A stretch of 8,745 bases of DNA from positions 1 to 8,745 of the forward strand of contig JAFNAJ010000085.1 in the NCBI GenBank assembly GCA_017860085.1, in the 5' to 3' direction. Below, piece after piece: positions 1 through 6,244 of the stretch. Every line of letters begins with the position of its first letter. Position 1 is the stretch's first letter. The position numbers and the translations under genes are program-made. Under the pieces are notes generated by a model. That model saw only the letters and a list, made by a program, of their open reading frames with translations. It searched no databases and had not been told where the DNA came from. This stretch comes from Acidobacteriota bacterium (GTDB taxonomy: Bacteria > Acidobacteriota > Vicinamibacteria > Vicinamibacterales > JAFNAJ01).

Positions 1-110
1 GGCCGCGGCTCGCCGCCACGGCCCGGGGCCTCGTCGTGCGAGAGTCCTGGCAGACGCGCCGTCAGGCGTTCGAGGAACCCCGATCGCCGCTCGTCTTCCG
101 TGGGCAACAC
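1..110 (-). CDS. Possible 5' end of an unidentified gene (partial, runs off the left edge)
   Basis: After the bactofilin stop on the minus strand, a frame beginning GTG at 110-108 stays open to the window edge (36 codons). It would encode a charged start (VLPTEDERRSGFLERLTARL, then a Gly/Pro/Arg-rich stretch). About four fifths of its third codon positions are G or C, as expected of real genes here, and a weak AAGAG ribosome-binding-like motif lies about 6 nt upstream. TTG at 107-105 is an alternative start. A second minus-strand frame is also open across this stretch but has poorer third-position bias. No family is recognised. The spacing of about 30 nt from the bactofilin stop would suit a shared transcript, but the piece is too short for a firm call. 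Confidence 0.3.
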   Translation of the reverse strand, partial: MLPTEDERRSGFLERLTARLPGLSHDEAPGRGGEPR

Positions 111-140
111 GCGAGTCTCTTGCAGATGCAGACGCCGGTG

Positions 141-680
141 TCAGGCCTTCGGAACGCCCGTCGGTGGCGCCGCCGGGGTCGGGGGCACTGCGGGCTTGGG
201 CTCCGCCTTCGGCGTCTCGACCGAAACCTTGCCGCCCGTGACCGGCGCTCCGCCCTGGCGTTGCATGTCGATGCTGCCACGAAAGTGGGCGCCCTCGGCA
301 ATCGCAACCTTCGGCGATGAGATATCGCCGTCGACCGAGCCGCTGTCGCGGATGTCGACCTTCTCGGAAGCCGCGACGTTGCCCGTCACCTCGCCCTGGA
401 CGACCACCGACTTGGCGACGACCTGGGCCTTGATCTTCGCGTTTGGCCCGATGGTGAGCACGTTCTGCCGGAGCTCGATCTTGCCTTCGACCTGCCCCTC
501 GATCGTCAGGTCCTCGCTGCCGCTCAACTCGCCCTTGATGATGACCGACTTGCCAATGTTCACTTGAGGCTTCTCCGCGTAAGGTTGGGGTCTGGGTACA
601 GCCTCCGTCGCAGGCGCCGGCATGGGACCGGGCGTCGCGGGCGGGGCCGGGGGACGGACATTGTCGTCACGCTTCCACAT
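141..680 (-). CDS. Bactofilin (polymer-forming cytoskeletal protein)
   Basis: The 179-residue product has the bactofilin layout: a short aromatic/basic start (MWKR), a Pro/Ala-rich tail (about 9-38), a right-handed beta-helix core (about 40-140) and a Pro-rich C-terminal tail. The core begins VNIGKSVIIKGELSGSEDLT and has the repeated hydrophobic/glycine spacing of the family (IEGQVEGKIEL, VVVQGEVTGNV, VDGDI). Bactofilins self-assemble into nucleotide-free filaments, usually at the inner face of the membrane, and often position cell-wall enzymes. The ATG at 680-678 is preferred because GGAG lies 8 nt upstream (689-692) and MWKR-type starts are usual for bactofilins. An in-frame GTG at 740 would add 20 residues unlike the family and leave almost no leader. 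A good promoter lies upstream at 756-785. The family is clear; its cellular role here is not visible. Confidence 0.9.
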   Translation of the reverse strand: MWKRDDNVRPPAPPATPGPMPAPATEAVPRPQPYAEKPQVNIGKSVIIKGELSGSEDLTIEGQVEGKIELRQNVLTIGPNAKIKAQVVAKSVVVQGEVTGNVAASEKVDIRDSGSVDGDISSPKVAIAEGAHFRGSIDMQRQGGAPVTGGKVSVETPKAEPKPAVPPTPAAPPTGVPKA

Positions 681-755
681 TTCGACATCTCCACTGAAGG
701 TGGTTCGACCGAAGGGGCTCGCAGGAGCACCTGCCGACACCGCAGCGACTTTGCC

Positions 756-785
756 AGTATACGCGAGCCCTGAAAAAGCTGTCTA
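756..785 (-). promoter_or_regulatory. Sigma-70-like promoter for the bactofilin gene
   Basis: On the minus strand, TAGACA (785-780, 5/6 to the -35 consensus) is followed after 18 nt by TATACT (761-756, 5/6 to the -10 consensus). The predicted transcript start near 749 leaves a leader of about 70 nt to the ATG at 680. This supports the shorter bactofilin start over the GTG at 740. Confidence 0.6.
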
Positions 786-795
786 GCCCCTTTCT

Positions 796-824
796 TTGCT
801 GCAAGTTAGCGGCAGTGCTAGGAT
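796..824 (+). promoter_or_regulatory. Candidate promoter for the cysteine desulfurase-mnmA pair
   Basis: TTGCTG (796-801) and TAGGAT (819-824) are separated by 17 nt, the ideal spacing, though each hexamer is only a moderate match. Transcription would begin around 831, giving a leader of roughly 10 nt. That agrees with the absence of a clear Shine-Dalgarno sequence before the ATG at 840. It lies 10 nt from the -35 box of the divergent bactofilin promoter. Confidence 0.35.
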
Positions 825-839
825 GGTACGTCCCGGGCA

Positions 840-2015
840 ATGATGCGGATTTATCTCGACTACAACGCCAGCGCGCCGGTCGTCCCAGAGGCCGTCGCAG
901 CCACGACCGCCGCCCTCTCGGATCGTTTCGGCAATCCATCGAGTGTGCATTACTTCGGCCAACAGGCCAGGGCCGTGCTTGACGACGCCCGTGACGAGGT
1001 GGCGGCGCTCATCGGTGCCGAGCCGGTCGAGGTCGTGTTCACGAGTGGGGGCACCGAGGCAGACAACCTCGCCATCCGGGGAGTGGCGGAGGCCGCGGCA
1101 AGCCGTGGTCGGCGGCACGTGGTTGCAACCGCGATCGAACACGAGGCGGTGCTTCACACCGTGCGGGAGCTCTCCCGCCGCGGCTGTGACGTGACCCTGC
1201 TGCCCGTCGATGCATCGGGCATCGTCGACCCGTCCGCGCTCGCGTCGGCCATCCGCCCTGACACGGCCCTGGTGACGGTGATGCACGCCAACAACGAGGT
1301 CGGGACGCTCCAGCCGGTCGCCGAGTTGGCGGCGCTGGCGCACGAGGCCGGCGCGGTGTTTCACACAGATGCGGTGCAGACCGTCGGTCGCATCGCGGTG
1401 GACGTTCGAGCGCTCGGCGCCGACCTCCTGTCGCTCTCGGGGCACAAGCTCGGCGCGCCGAAAGGCATCGGCGCGCTCTGGGTCAGGCGCGGCACGAAGC
1501 TGGCGCCACTGATGACCGGCGGCCGACAGGAGCGGAACCGGCGGCCCGGTACCGAGAACGTACCGGCGGCGGCCGGTCTCGGTGCCGCCGCCCGCGTCGC
1601 ACGGAACACGCTGGCCGAGCAGGGACCTCGAGTGGCTGCGCTGCGGGACCGGCTCGACGCGGGGGTGCTGGCCGGTGTGCCCGGCGCCGCGATCAACGGG
1701 AACCCCGCGCGACGCATCCCTGGCACCAGCAACATCAGCTTCGAGGGTGTCGAAGCCGAGGCCTTGCTGATTGCCCTCGACCTCGAGGGCGTCGCCGTGT
1801 CGACGGGGTCGGCCTGCTCGAGCGGGACGCTCGAGCCCTCGCACGTCCTGCGGGCCATGGGACTGGGCGCTCATCGTGTGCAAAGTGCCCTGCGGTTCAG
1901 CCTCGGCGCGGGGACGACCGCCGAGGAGATCGACCGGGTGGTGACGCTGCTGCCCGACCTCGTGACGCGAATCCGCTCACGCAGTGGGCGCGCGGTGGGA
2001 CCCAGCCGCCGCTGA
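840..2015 (+). CDS. Cysteine desulfurase, IscS/NifS type (class V aminotransferase fold)
   Basis: This PLP enzyme converts cysteine to alanine and holds the sulfur as a persulfide for Fe-S cluster assembly or tRNA thiolation. The 391-residue length is normal for the family. Visible motifs: LDYNASAP near the N-terminus, GTEADN (71-76), His101, HANNEVGT (149-156), HTDAVQ (175-180) with the PLP-contacting Asp177, SGHK with the PLP lysine Lys203, RPGTEN (235-240), and the active-site loop STGSACSSGTLEPSHVLRAM with the persulfide cysteine Cys326. The loop resembles the IscS/NifS group rather than SufS. Two adjacent ATGs (840, 843) could start it; neither has a strong ribosome-binding site. mnmA follows after 13 nt, so tRNA 2-thiolation is a likely sulfur destination. 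No iscU, iscA or nifU gene is in the window, so a wider Fe-S role cannot be judged. The symbol is left blank because iscS and nifS cannot be separated from sequence alone. Confidence 0.95.
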   Translation: MMRIYLDYNASAPVVPEAVAATTAALSDRFGNPSSVHYFGQQARAVLDDARDEVAALIGAEPVEVVFTSGGTEADNLAIRGVAEAAASRGRRHVVATAIEHEAVLHTVRELSRRGCDVTLLPVDASGIVDPSALASAIRPDTALVTVMHANNEVGTLQPVAELAALAHEAGAVFHTDAVQTVGRIAVDVRALGADLLSLSGHKLGAPKGIGALWVRRGTKLAPLMTGGRQERNRRPGTENVPAAAGLGAAARVARNTLAEQGPRVAALRDRLDAGVLAGVPGAAINGNPARRIPGTSNISFEGVEAEALLIALDLEGVAVSTGSACSSGTLEPSHVLRAMGLGAHRVQSALRFSLGAGTTAEEIDRVVTLLPDLVTRIRSRSGRAVGPSRR

Positions 2016-2028
2016 CGGACACACGCTG

Positions 2029-3093
2029 ATGCGCATCGTCGTCGCCATGTCGGGAGGAGTCGACTCCAGCGTTGCTGCGGCCCTGCTCCTCGAGCAGGGG
2101 CACGACGTGGTGGGCGTGTCGATGCAGCTCTACGACCAAAGCGAGGGCGAGGTCACGTTCGGTGCGTGCTGCACGCTCGATGACCTGCACGACGCGCGGC
2201 GAGCCGCGCGGCTGCTCGGCATCCCCCACTACATCGTGAACTTCGAGGAACCCTTCGACCAGCAGGTGATCGACACATTCGTCCGGGAGTACCTCGAGGG
2301 ACGCACGCCGATTCCGTGCACGCGCTGCAACAGCGACGTCAAGTTCGCCACGCTGCTGGACCGCACCGTCGGCCTTCACGGAGAGCGGCTCGCGACGGGT
2401 CATTATGCGCGGGTCGATCGCCACCCGGATACTGGCCGCTACCGGCTGCGCCGCGGAACGGACACCGCGCGCGACCAGGCGTACTTCCTCTTCTCGCTCA
2501 CGCAGGCGCAGCTCGAGCGGGCGTGCTTCCCCGTGGGCCACCTGACGAAGGACGCTGTTCGGGCGCACGCGAGGCGTTTGGCGCTTCCGGTGGCCGACAA
2601 GCCCGACAGCCAGGAGATCTGTTTCGTGCCCGACGGTGACTACGCCGCGTTCATCGAGCGGCGTGCCCCCCAGGCGGTGCAGCCCGGACCGATCACCGAC
2701 TGCGCCGGGCACGTGCTGGCTCACCATGCGGGCGTGCACCGGTTCACGGTGGGCCAGCGGAAGGGGCTCCGCATTTCGTCGACCCAGCCGCTGTACGTGC
2801 TGCGGATCGAGCCCGACACGCACACGGTGGTGGTTGGCGCGCGGTCCGAGCTCGACCGCGCGACGTTTGGCGTTCAGCAGGTGAACTGGATTGCCTGGGA
2901 CGCGCCGCCCGCGTCGCTCCGCGCCGACGTGCAGGTGAGGCACAAGCATCGTGCGTCACCGGCGACGATCGTGCCCCTCGACGACTCACGCGCCGAGGTC
3001 ACGTTCGACGCACCGCAGTCCGCCATCACGCCCGGCCAGGCGGCCGTGTTCTACGCTGACGACGTGGTGCTCGGCGGCGGCTGGATCGCGTAA
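2029..3093 (+). CDS. mnmA: tRNA-specific 2-thiouridylase MnmA (TrmU)
   Basis: MnmA adenylates U34 of tRNAs for Lys, Glu and Gln and replaces its 2-oxygen with sulfur passed from a cysteine desulfurase. The 354-residue protein has the ATP-pyrophosphatase loop SGGVDSS (8-14), the catalytic region IPCTRCNSDVKF with Cys97 and Cys100, TGHYAR (123-128), DQAYFLF (149-155), the second catalytic cysteine Cys198 in DSQEICFVPDG, and GQRKGLR (242-248). It ends with the typical PGQAAVFY...LGGGW. Cys100, directly before Asn, matches the usual nucleophile position; Cys97 makes this a CXXC-type enzyme. The ATG at 2029 is chosen because family homology starts at MRIVVAMSGG; the in-frame extension to 1984 overlaps the upstream gene and looks unrelated. 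The gene lies 13 nt after the cysteine desulfurase, almost certainly in one operon. Its TAA stop (3091-3093) lies inside the left arm of the inverted-repeat element at 3087-3201. Confidence 0.96.
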   Translation: MRIVVAMSGGVDSSVAAALLLEQGHDVVGVSMQLYDQSEGEVTFGACCTLDDLHDARRAARLLGIPHYIVNFEEPFDQQVIDTFVREYLEGRTPIPCTRCNSDVKFATLLDRTVGLHGERLATGHYARVDRHPDTGRYRLRRGTDTARDQAYFLFSLTQAQLERACFPVGHLTKDAVRAHARRLALPVADKPDSQEICFVPDGDYAAFIERRAPQAVQPGPITDCAGHVLAHHAGVHRFTVGQRKGLRISSTQPLYVLRIEPDTHTVVVGARSELDRATFGVQQVNWIAWDAPPASLRADVQVRHKHRASPATIVPLDDSRAEVTFDAPQSAITPGQAAVFYADDVVLGGGWIA

Positions 3094-3201
3094 AAGGGGA
3101 CACTCATCTTTTTCGCGCATCGGGTTTCCGACGCAGGCCGAACCGTACTCGGCCGGTGGAATCCTGACACCGCGAAAAAGATGAGTGTCCCCTTTTTCGC
3201 G
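3087..3201. repeat. REPIN/BIME-like element: two inverted 31-bp palindromes with a 53-bp foldable spacer
   Basis: The left unit (3087-3117) and right unit (3171-3201) are reverse complements with one mismatch in 31 positions. Each unit is itself a hairpin: ends CGCGAAAAAG and CTTTTTCGCG pair over 10 bp around an asymmetric 11-nt core (ATGAGTGTCCC in the right unit). The left unit has T at 3091 instead of A, so its stem pairs at 9 of 10. The 53-bp spacer (3118-3170) also has inverted symmetry: GGCCGA/TCGGCC (3136-3141 and 3149-3154) and TTCC/GGAA (3126-3129 and 3158-3161). This nested design resembles REP doublets (REPINs, BIMEs) moved by RAYT transposases; that link is an inference, as no transposase is in the window. 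It fills the whole space between two convergent genes, taking in the mnmA stop and ending next to the trxB stop at 3202. It may also act as a two-way transcription end or mRNA stabiliser. Confidence 0.8.
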
Positions 3202-4143
3202 TCAGTGGCCGGGCAGGCCTTCGAGGTAGCGCTCGGCGTCGATGGCGGCCATGCAGCCCGAGCCGGCCGCCGTAATGGCCTGCCGGTACACGTGGTCCTG
3301 CACGTCGCCGCACGCGAAGACGCCCGCAACGTTGGTCCGGCTCCCGTCGTGCGTCACGAGGTAGCCGTTGGCGTCCATCTCCAGCTGCCCCGCGAAGAGC
3401 GCAGTGTTCGGCGTGTGCCCGATCGCGACGAAGAGCCCGTCGACGGCAATCTCGCGGAGCGCGCCCGTGCGCACGTCTCGCAGGACGACGCCCGTGACCT
3501 CGCCCTTTGCAGTGTCGCGGACCTCCTCGACCACGCTGTTCCACGCGAACTCGATCTTGGGATTCGCGTGCGCCTTGTCCTGCATGATCTTGGACCCGCG
3601 GAGTGCGTCGCGGCGGTGAACGAGCGTGACCTTCGAAGCGAACTTCGTGAGAAAGATCGCTTCCTCGAGGGCCGAATCGCCGCCACCGACGACCGCAATG
3701 GGTCGGTTACGGAAGAAGTAGCCGTCGCACGTGGCGCACGTCGACACGCCGTGCCCCATCAGCTTCTGCTCGGACGGCAGCCCGAGCAGCCGGGCCGAAG
3801 CCCCGGTCGCGATGACGAGCGCCCGCGCCCGCACCGCACCCTCGCTCATGACGATGTGGAACGGCCGCGTCGCGAGATCGACCGAGGCGACCTGCCCCGC
3901 GACGATCTCCGCGCCGAAACGCTGCGCCTGCGCGCGCATCTCGGCCATCAACTCGGGCCCCATGATCCCATCGCGAAATCCCGGGAAGTTCTCGACGGCC
4001 GTCGTCAGCATCAGCTGCCCGCCAGCGCTCAGCCCTTCGATCACGAGGGGCGCGAGGTTCGCTCGCGCCGCGTAGAGGGCCGCGGTCAGACCCGCGGGGC
4101 CCGATCCGATGATGACGACGTCGCGCACGGGTGCGTCGCTCAT
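3202..4143 (-). CDS. trxB: Thioredoxin reductase (NADPH-dependent flavoprotein)
   Basis: TrxB moves electrons from NADPH through FAD and a redox-active disulfide to oxidised thioredoxin in the cytoplasm. The 313-residue length is typical of the low-molecular-weight bacterial enzyme. Motifs: FAD-binding GSGPAG (13-18), GGQLMLT (41-47), the redox centre CATCD with Cys136 and Cys139, the NADPH-binding GGGDSA (153-158), HRRDALR (176-182) whose arginines suit NADPH over NADH, and the second FAD motif CGDV (278-281). The start at 4143 is supported by GAGG at 4152-4149, which overlaps the TGA stop of trxA; only 7 nt separate the genes, so translational coupling is likely. Its own stop lies directly beside the right end of the palindromic repeat. 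I see no missing residue or truncation. Confidence 0.97.
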   Translation of the reverse strand: MSDAPVRDVVIIGSGPAGLTAALYAARANLAPLVIEGLSAGGQLMLTTAVENFPGFRDGIMGPELMAEMRAQAQRFGAEIVAGQVASVDLATRPFHIVMSEGAVRARALVIATGASARLLGLPSEQKLMGHGVSTCATCDGYFFRNRPIAVVGGGDSALEEAIFLTKFASKVTLVHRRDALRGSKIMQDKAHANPKIEFAWNSVVEEVRDTAKGEVTGVVLRDVRTGALREIAVDGLFVAIGHTPNTALFAGQLEMDANGYLVTHDGSRTNVAGVFACGDVQDHVYRQAITAAGSGCMAAIDAERYLEGLPGH

Positions 4144-4150
4144 ACGCGCC

Positions 4151-4480
4151 TCACGCGTGCCGCTCGAGCAGCGACTTCAAGTGAGCCTTGTCGGCCACAC
4201 CGACCACCGACTCCACCACGCGACCACCCTTGAAGAGCAGCAAGGTCGGGATACCCCGAACGCTGTAGTGGACCGGCGTGCTGGGATTCTCGTCCACGTT
4301 GAGCTTGCCCACGACAATCTTGCCCTCGAGGTCGGCGGCCAGCGCGTCGACCGTGGGTGCGATGATCCGGCACGGCCCGCACCACTCGGCCCAGAAATCC
4401 ACCAGCACGGGCTTGGAGGCCTTGAGCACGTCGGCGTCGAAGTTGTCGTCGGTAAACGTCTTCACCTTCTCGGATGCCAT
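4151..4480 (-). CDS. trxA: Thioredoxin
   Basis: A 109-residue classical thioredoxin that reduces disulfides in cytoplasmic proteins and is recycled by the adjacent trxB. It has the active site WCGPC (33-37), the preceding FWAE, the buried Asp of the VDF strand (Asp28), and the cis-proline in RGIPTL (Pro78), followed by LLFKGG. No signal peptide or membrane segment is present, so it acts in the cytoplasm. The ATG at 4480 has GAGGG about 4 nt upstream. The gene lies 74 nt after glgA and 7 nt before trxB; I see no convincing promoter in the glgA-trxA gap, so it may be partly read from glgA. Confidence 0.97.
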   Translation of the reverse strand: MASEKVKTFTDDNFDADVLKASKPVLVDFWAEWCGPCRIIAPTVDALAADLEGKIVVGKLNVDENPSTPVHYSVRGIPTLLLFKGGRVVESVVGVADKAHLKSLLERHA

Positions 4481-4554
4481 GATTCCCTCGTGTGAAAAAT
4501 GCGCCTCGTCGATCTGATGCGGTCGAGGCCCGACTCGTTACACAACCCCTCATG

Positions 4555-6141
4555 CTATCCGAAAACGCCCGGGTTGCCCGATCGGCCTGGCAGCCGCGAC
4601 AGGCGCATGGCCCGCTCATAGAGCTGCCGGTATTCCCCCGCTGCCGCCGCCCAGGAGAAATCGCGCGCCATGCCGCGCCGCTGCACCGCGCGCCAGCGGT
4701 CCGGGTGGCGGTAAAGCGCCAGGGCCTCGCGCAGAGCTGAGACGAACGCCGCCGGCTCGTAGCGCGTGAACTTGAACCCCGTCCCCTGCCCTCCCCTTGC
4801 GTCCACCGCCACCACGGTGTCGTCGAGGCCGCCCGTGGCATGCACGACCGGCACCGTTCCGTAGCGCATGCTGTACATCTGACTGAGACCGCACGGCTCG
4901 AAGCGCGACGGCATCATGAAGATGTCCGCCCCCGCGTAGACCAGGTGGGAGAGCGTCTCGTCGAACCCCACCCGCACGGCCACTCGTCCGGGCAGCGCTG
5001 CCGCCACGGCGCGCCACATCTGCTCGTACAGCGGGTCGCCGTCCCCAACGACGATGACACTGGCGTCCAGCGCGAACAGGTCGGGCGCGCTCGCGCGAAT
5101 CAGCCCGTGCCCTTTCTGCTCGACCATCCGCGAGATCATCGCCACCAGCGGTCGCGCGAGCGTCGTCTCGTTCACCGGCACGCCAAACGTCGAGAGGAGC
5201 GCCCGCTTGGCAACGGTCTTGCCCCCGAGCGTCCGTGCATCGTAGGGGGCCGGGATGAGGGGGTCAGCCGCCGGATTCCAGATCTCGACGTCAATCCCGT
5301 TGAGGATGCCGACGAACCGATCACCGCGTGCCGCCAGCACGCCGTCCAGGCCGAATCCTCGCCCTGGCCTCACCACGTCCTTCGCGTAGCCGGGGCTCAC
5401 CGTGTTGACGACGTCGCTCAGCGTGAGGGCCGCCTTGAGAAAGCTGATGCGGTGCCAGTATTCGAGGCCGTCGACGGTGTACAGCTCGGGCGGAATCTCG
5501 AGCGCGCCGATCCACTCCGGCCCGAACAGGCCCTGATAGGCGAGGTTGTGCACCGTGTGCACGAGAGCGGGGCGACGGCTGCCGGCGGCCCGGCTGGCCT
5601 CGCGCGCGTAGACGGGCAACAATCCCGCCTGCCAGTCGTGCCCGTGGAACACATCGACCTCGGCCCGCTCGTGGGCGGCCAGCGCAAGGGCGGCGCGGAC
5701 GAGGAGGGCAAAGCGTCGAGCGTTGTCGGGATAGTCGCCGCGGCGATCACCGTAAAGCCCCTCGCGGTCGTACAGGGCGGGCTCGTCGACCAGGACGAGG
5801 CGAACGCCCGACGCGCGGCGCAGGTGGAAGAAGCGAATGATGCTCCGCGCGTGCCCGAGGCTCACCGGGAAGCCCGCCAGCGGAGCGCCGTCGCACGACA
5901 CGCCGCGATATCGCGGGAGCACGACCGTGACCTCGAGCCCACAGCGGGCCAGCGCATCGGGCAGCGCCGCCATCACGTCGCCGAGGCCGCCACTCTTGGC
6001 AAACGGCAGGGCCTCGGAGGCGACCATCCACACGCAGCGAGACCGCTGGGACGTCGAGCGACGGCGTGGCGCGCGCGCGGGACTCATCACCTCGGCAGGC
6101 GCGCCGTCGGTCCGCACCTCGCTCGCGCCCAGGCCGTCCAT
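4555..6141 (-). CDS. glgA: Glycogen synthase (ADP-glucose, GT5 family)
   Basis: GlgA adds glucose from ADP-glucose to the non-reducing end of growing alpha-1,4-glucan. Family signatures are complete: FAKSGGLGDV with the sugar-nucleotide lysine (Lys49 in KSGGL), HGHDWQ (166-171), HTVHNLAYQG (195-204), ILNGID (279-284), RMVEQKG (338-344), VVGDGDP (364-370), and the C-terminal SRFEPCGLSQMYSMRYGTVP (412-431) with Glu415, followed by TGGLDDTV. At 528 residues it exceeds the usual length of about 480 because 38 basic, low-complexity residues precede the normal start (VASEALPFAK). The ATG at 6141 has a weak GGTGG upstream. An internal ATG at 6087 (residue 19) has GAGG only 2 nt before it. Either start leaves the enzyme intact. 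No other glycogen gene (glgB, glgC, glgP) is visible. fdhE is divergent from it. Confidence 0.95.
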   Translation of the reverse strand: MDGLGASEVRTDGAPAEVMSPARAPRRRSTSQRSRCVWMVASEALPFAKSGGLGDVMAALPDALARCGLEVTVVLPRYRGVSCDGAPLAGFPVSLGHARSIIRFFHLRRASGVRLVLVDEPALYDREGLYGDRRGDYPDNARRFALLVRAALALAAHERAEVDVFHGHDWQAGLLPVYAREASRAAGSRRPALVHTVHNLAYQGLFGPEWIGALEIPPELYTVDGLEYWHRISFLKAALTLSDVVNTVSPGYAKDVVRPGRGFGLDGVLAARGDRFVGILNGIDVEIWNPAADPLIPAPYDARTLGGKTVAKRALLSTFGVPVNETTLARPLVAMISRMVEQKGHGLIRASAPDLFALDASVIVVGDGDPLYEQMWRAVAAALPGRVAVRVGFDETLSHLVYAGADIFMMPSRFEPCGLSQMYSMRYGTVPVVHATGGLDDTVVAVDARGGQGTGFKFTRYEPAAFVSALREALALYRHPDRWRAVQRRGMARDFSWAAAAGEYRQLYERAMRLSRLPGRSGNPGVFG

Positions 6142-6177
6142 CCTGAACCACCGACACGCGGCGGGTCAACCGGCGCC

Positions 6178-6193
6178 GGGCGCGTGCGCGCCC
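6178..6193. promoter_or_regulatory. GC-rich dyad between divergent glgA and fdhE
   Basis: GGGCGC (6178-6183) and GCGCCC (6188-6193) form a perfect 6-bp inverted repeat with a 4-nt centre (GTGC), in the 103-bp region between the two divergent starts. It could be an operator or a leader hairpin for glgA. High GC makes chance dyads of this size common. Confidence 0.2.
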
Positions 6194-6232
6194 CGCGCCT
6201 GAAAGAGGCTCACCGCCAGTGCGCTCAGGGTT

Positions 6233-6238
6233 TAGAAT
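6233..6238 (+). promoter_or_regulatory. -10 box of a likely leaderless fdhE promoter
   Basis: TAGAAT (5/6 to the -10 consensus) ends 6 nt before the GTG at 6245, placing the expected transcript start on or beside the start codon. No Shine-Dalgarno sequence precedes the GTG, in keeping with leaderless initiation. The -35 region is weak (CTCACC at 6209-6214, spacing 18). Confidence 0.5.
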
Positions 6239-6244
6239 CTCGAC

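Noticed and set aside
1984..2028. A 15-residue N-terminal extension of MnmA
   Set aside because: It overlaps the end of the cysteine desulfurase gene and lies outside the conserved family start; the ATG at 2029 begins exactly at the conserved first strand.
783..2949. Two long minus-strand open frames opposite the cysteine desulfurase and mnmA
   Set aside because: Both are Arg/His/Gly-rich shadow translations with no motifs; the plus-strand genes have every catalytic motif.
3171..3201. Reading the right arm of the repeat as an ordinary intrinsic terminator for mnmA
   Set aside because: The T run lies inside the stem and is followed by CGCG, not after the stem as in a standard rho-independent terminator. 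The inverted second copy points to a repeat element, though a termination effect is not excluded.
3181..4233. A 350-codon plus-strand frame starting in the repeat and covering trxB antisense
   Set aside because: Its start lies in the palindromic arm and its product is a low-complexity antisense translation of trxB.
4481..4554. A promoter or RNA gene in the 74-bp glgA-trxA gap
   Set aside because: No hexamer pair with acceptable spacing and no convincing fold was found; only a weak GCCTCG/CGAGGC inverted repeat with a 15-nt loop.
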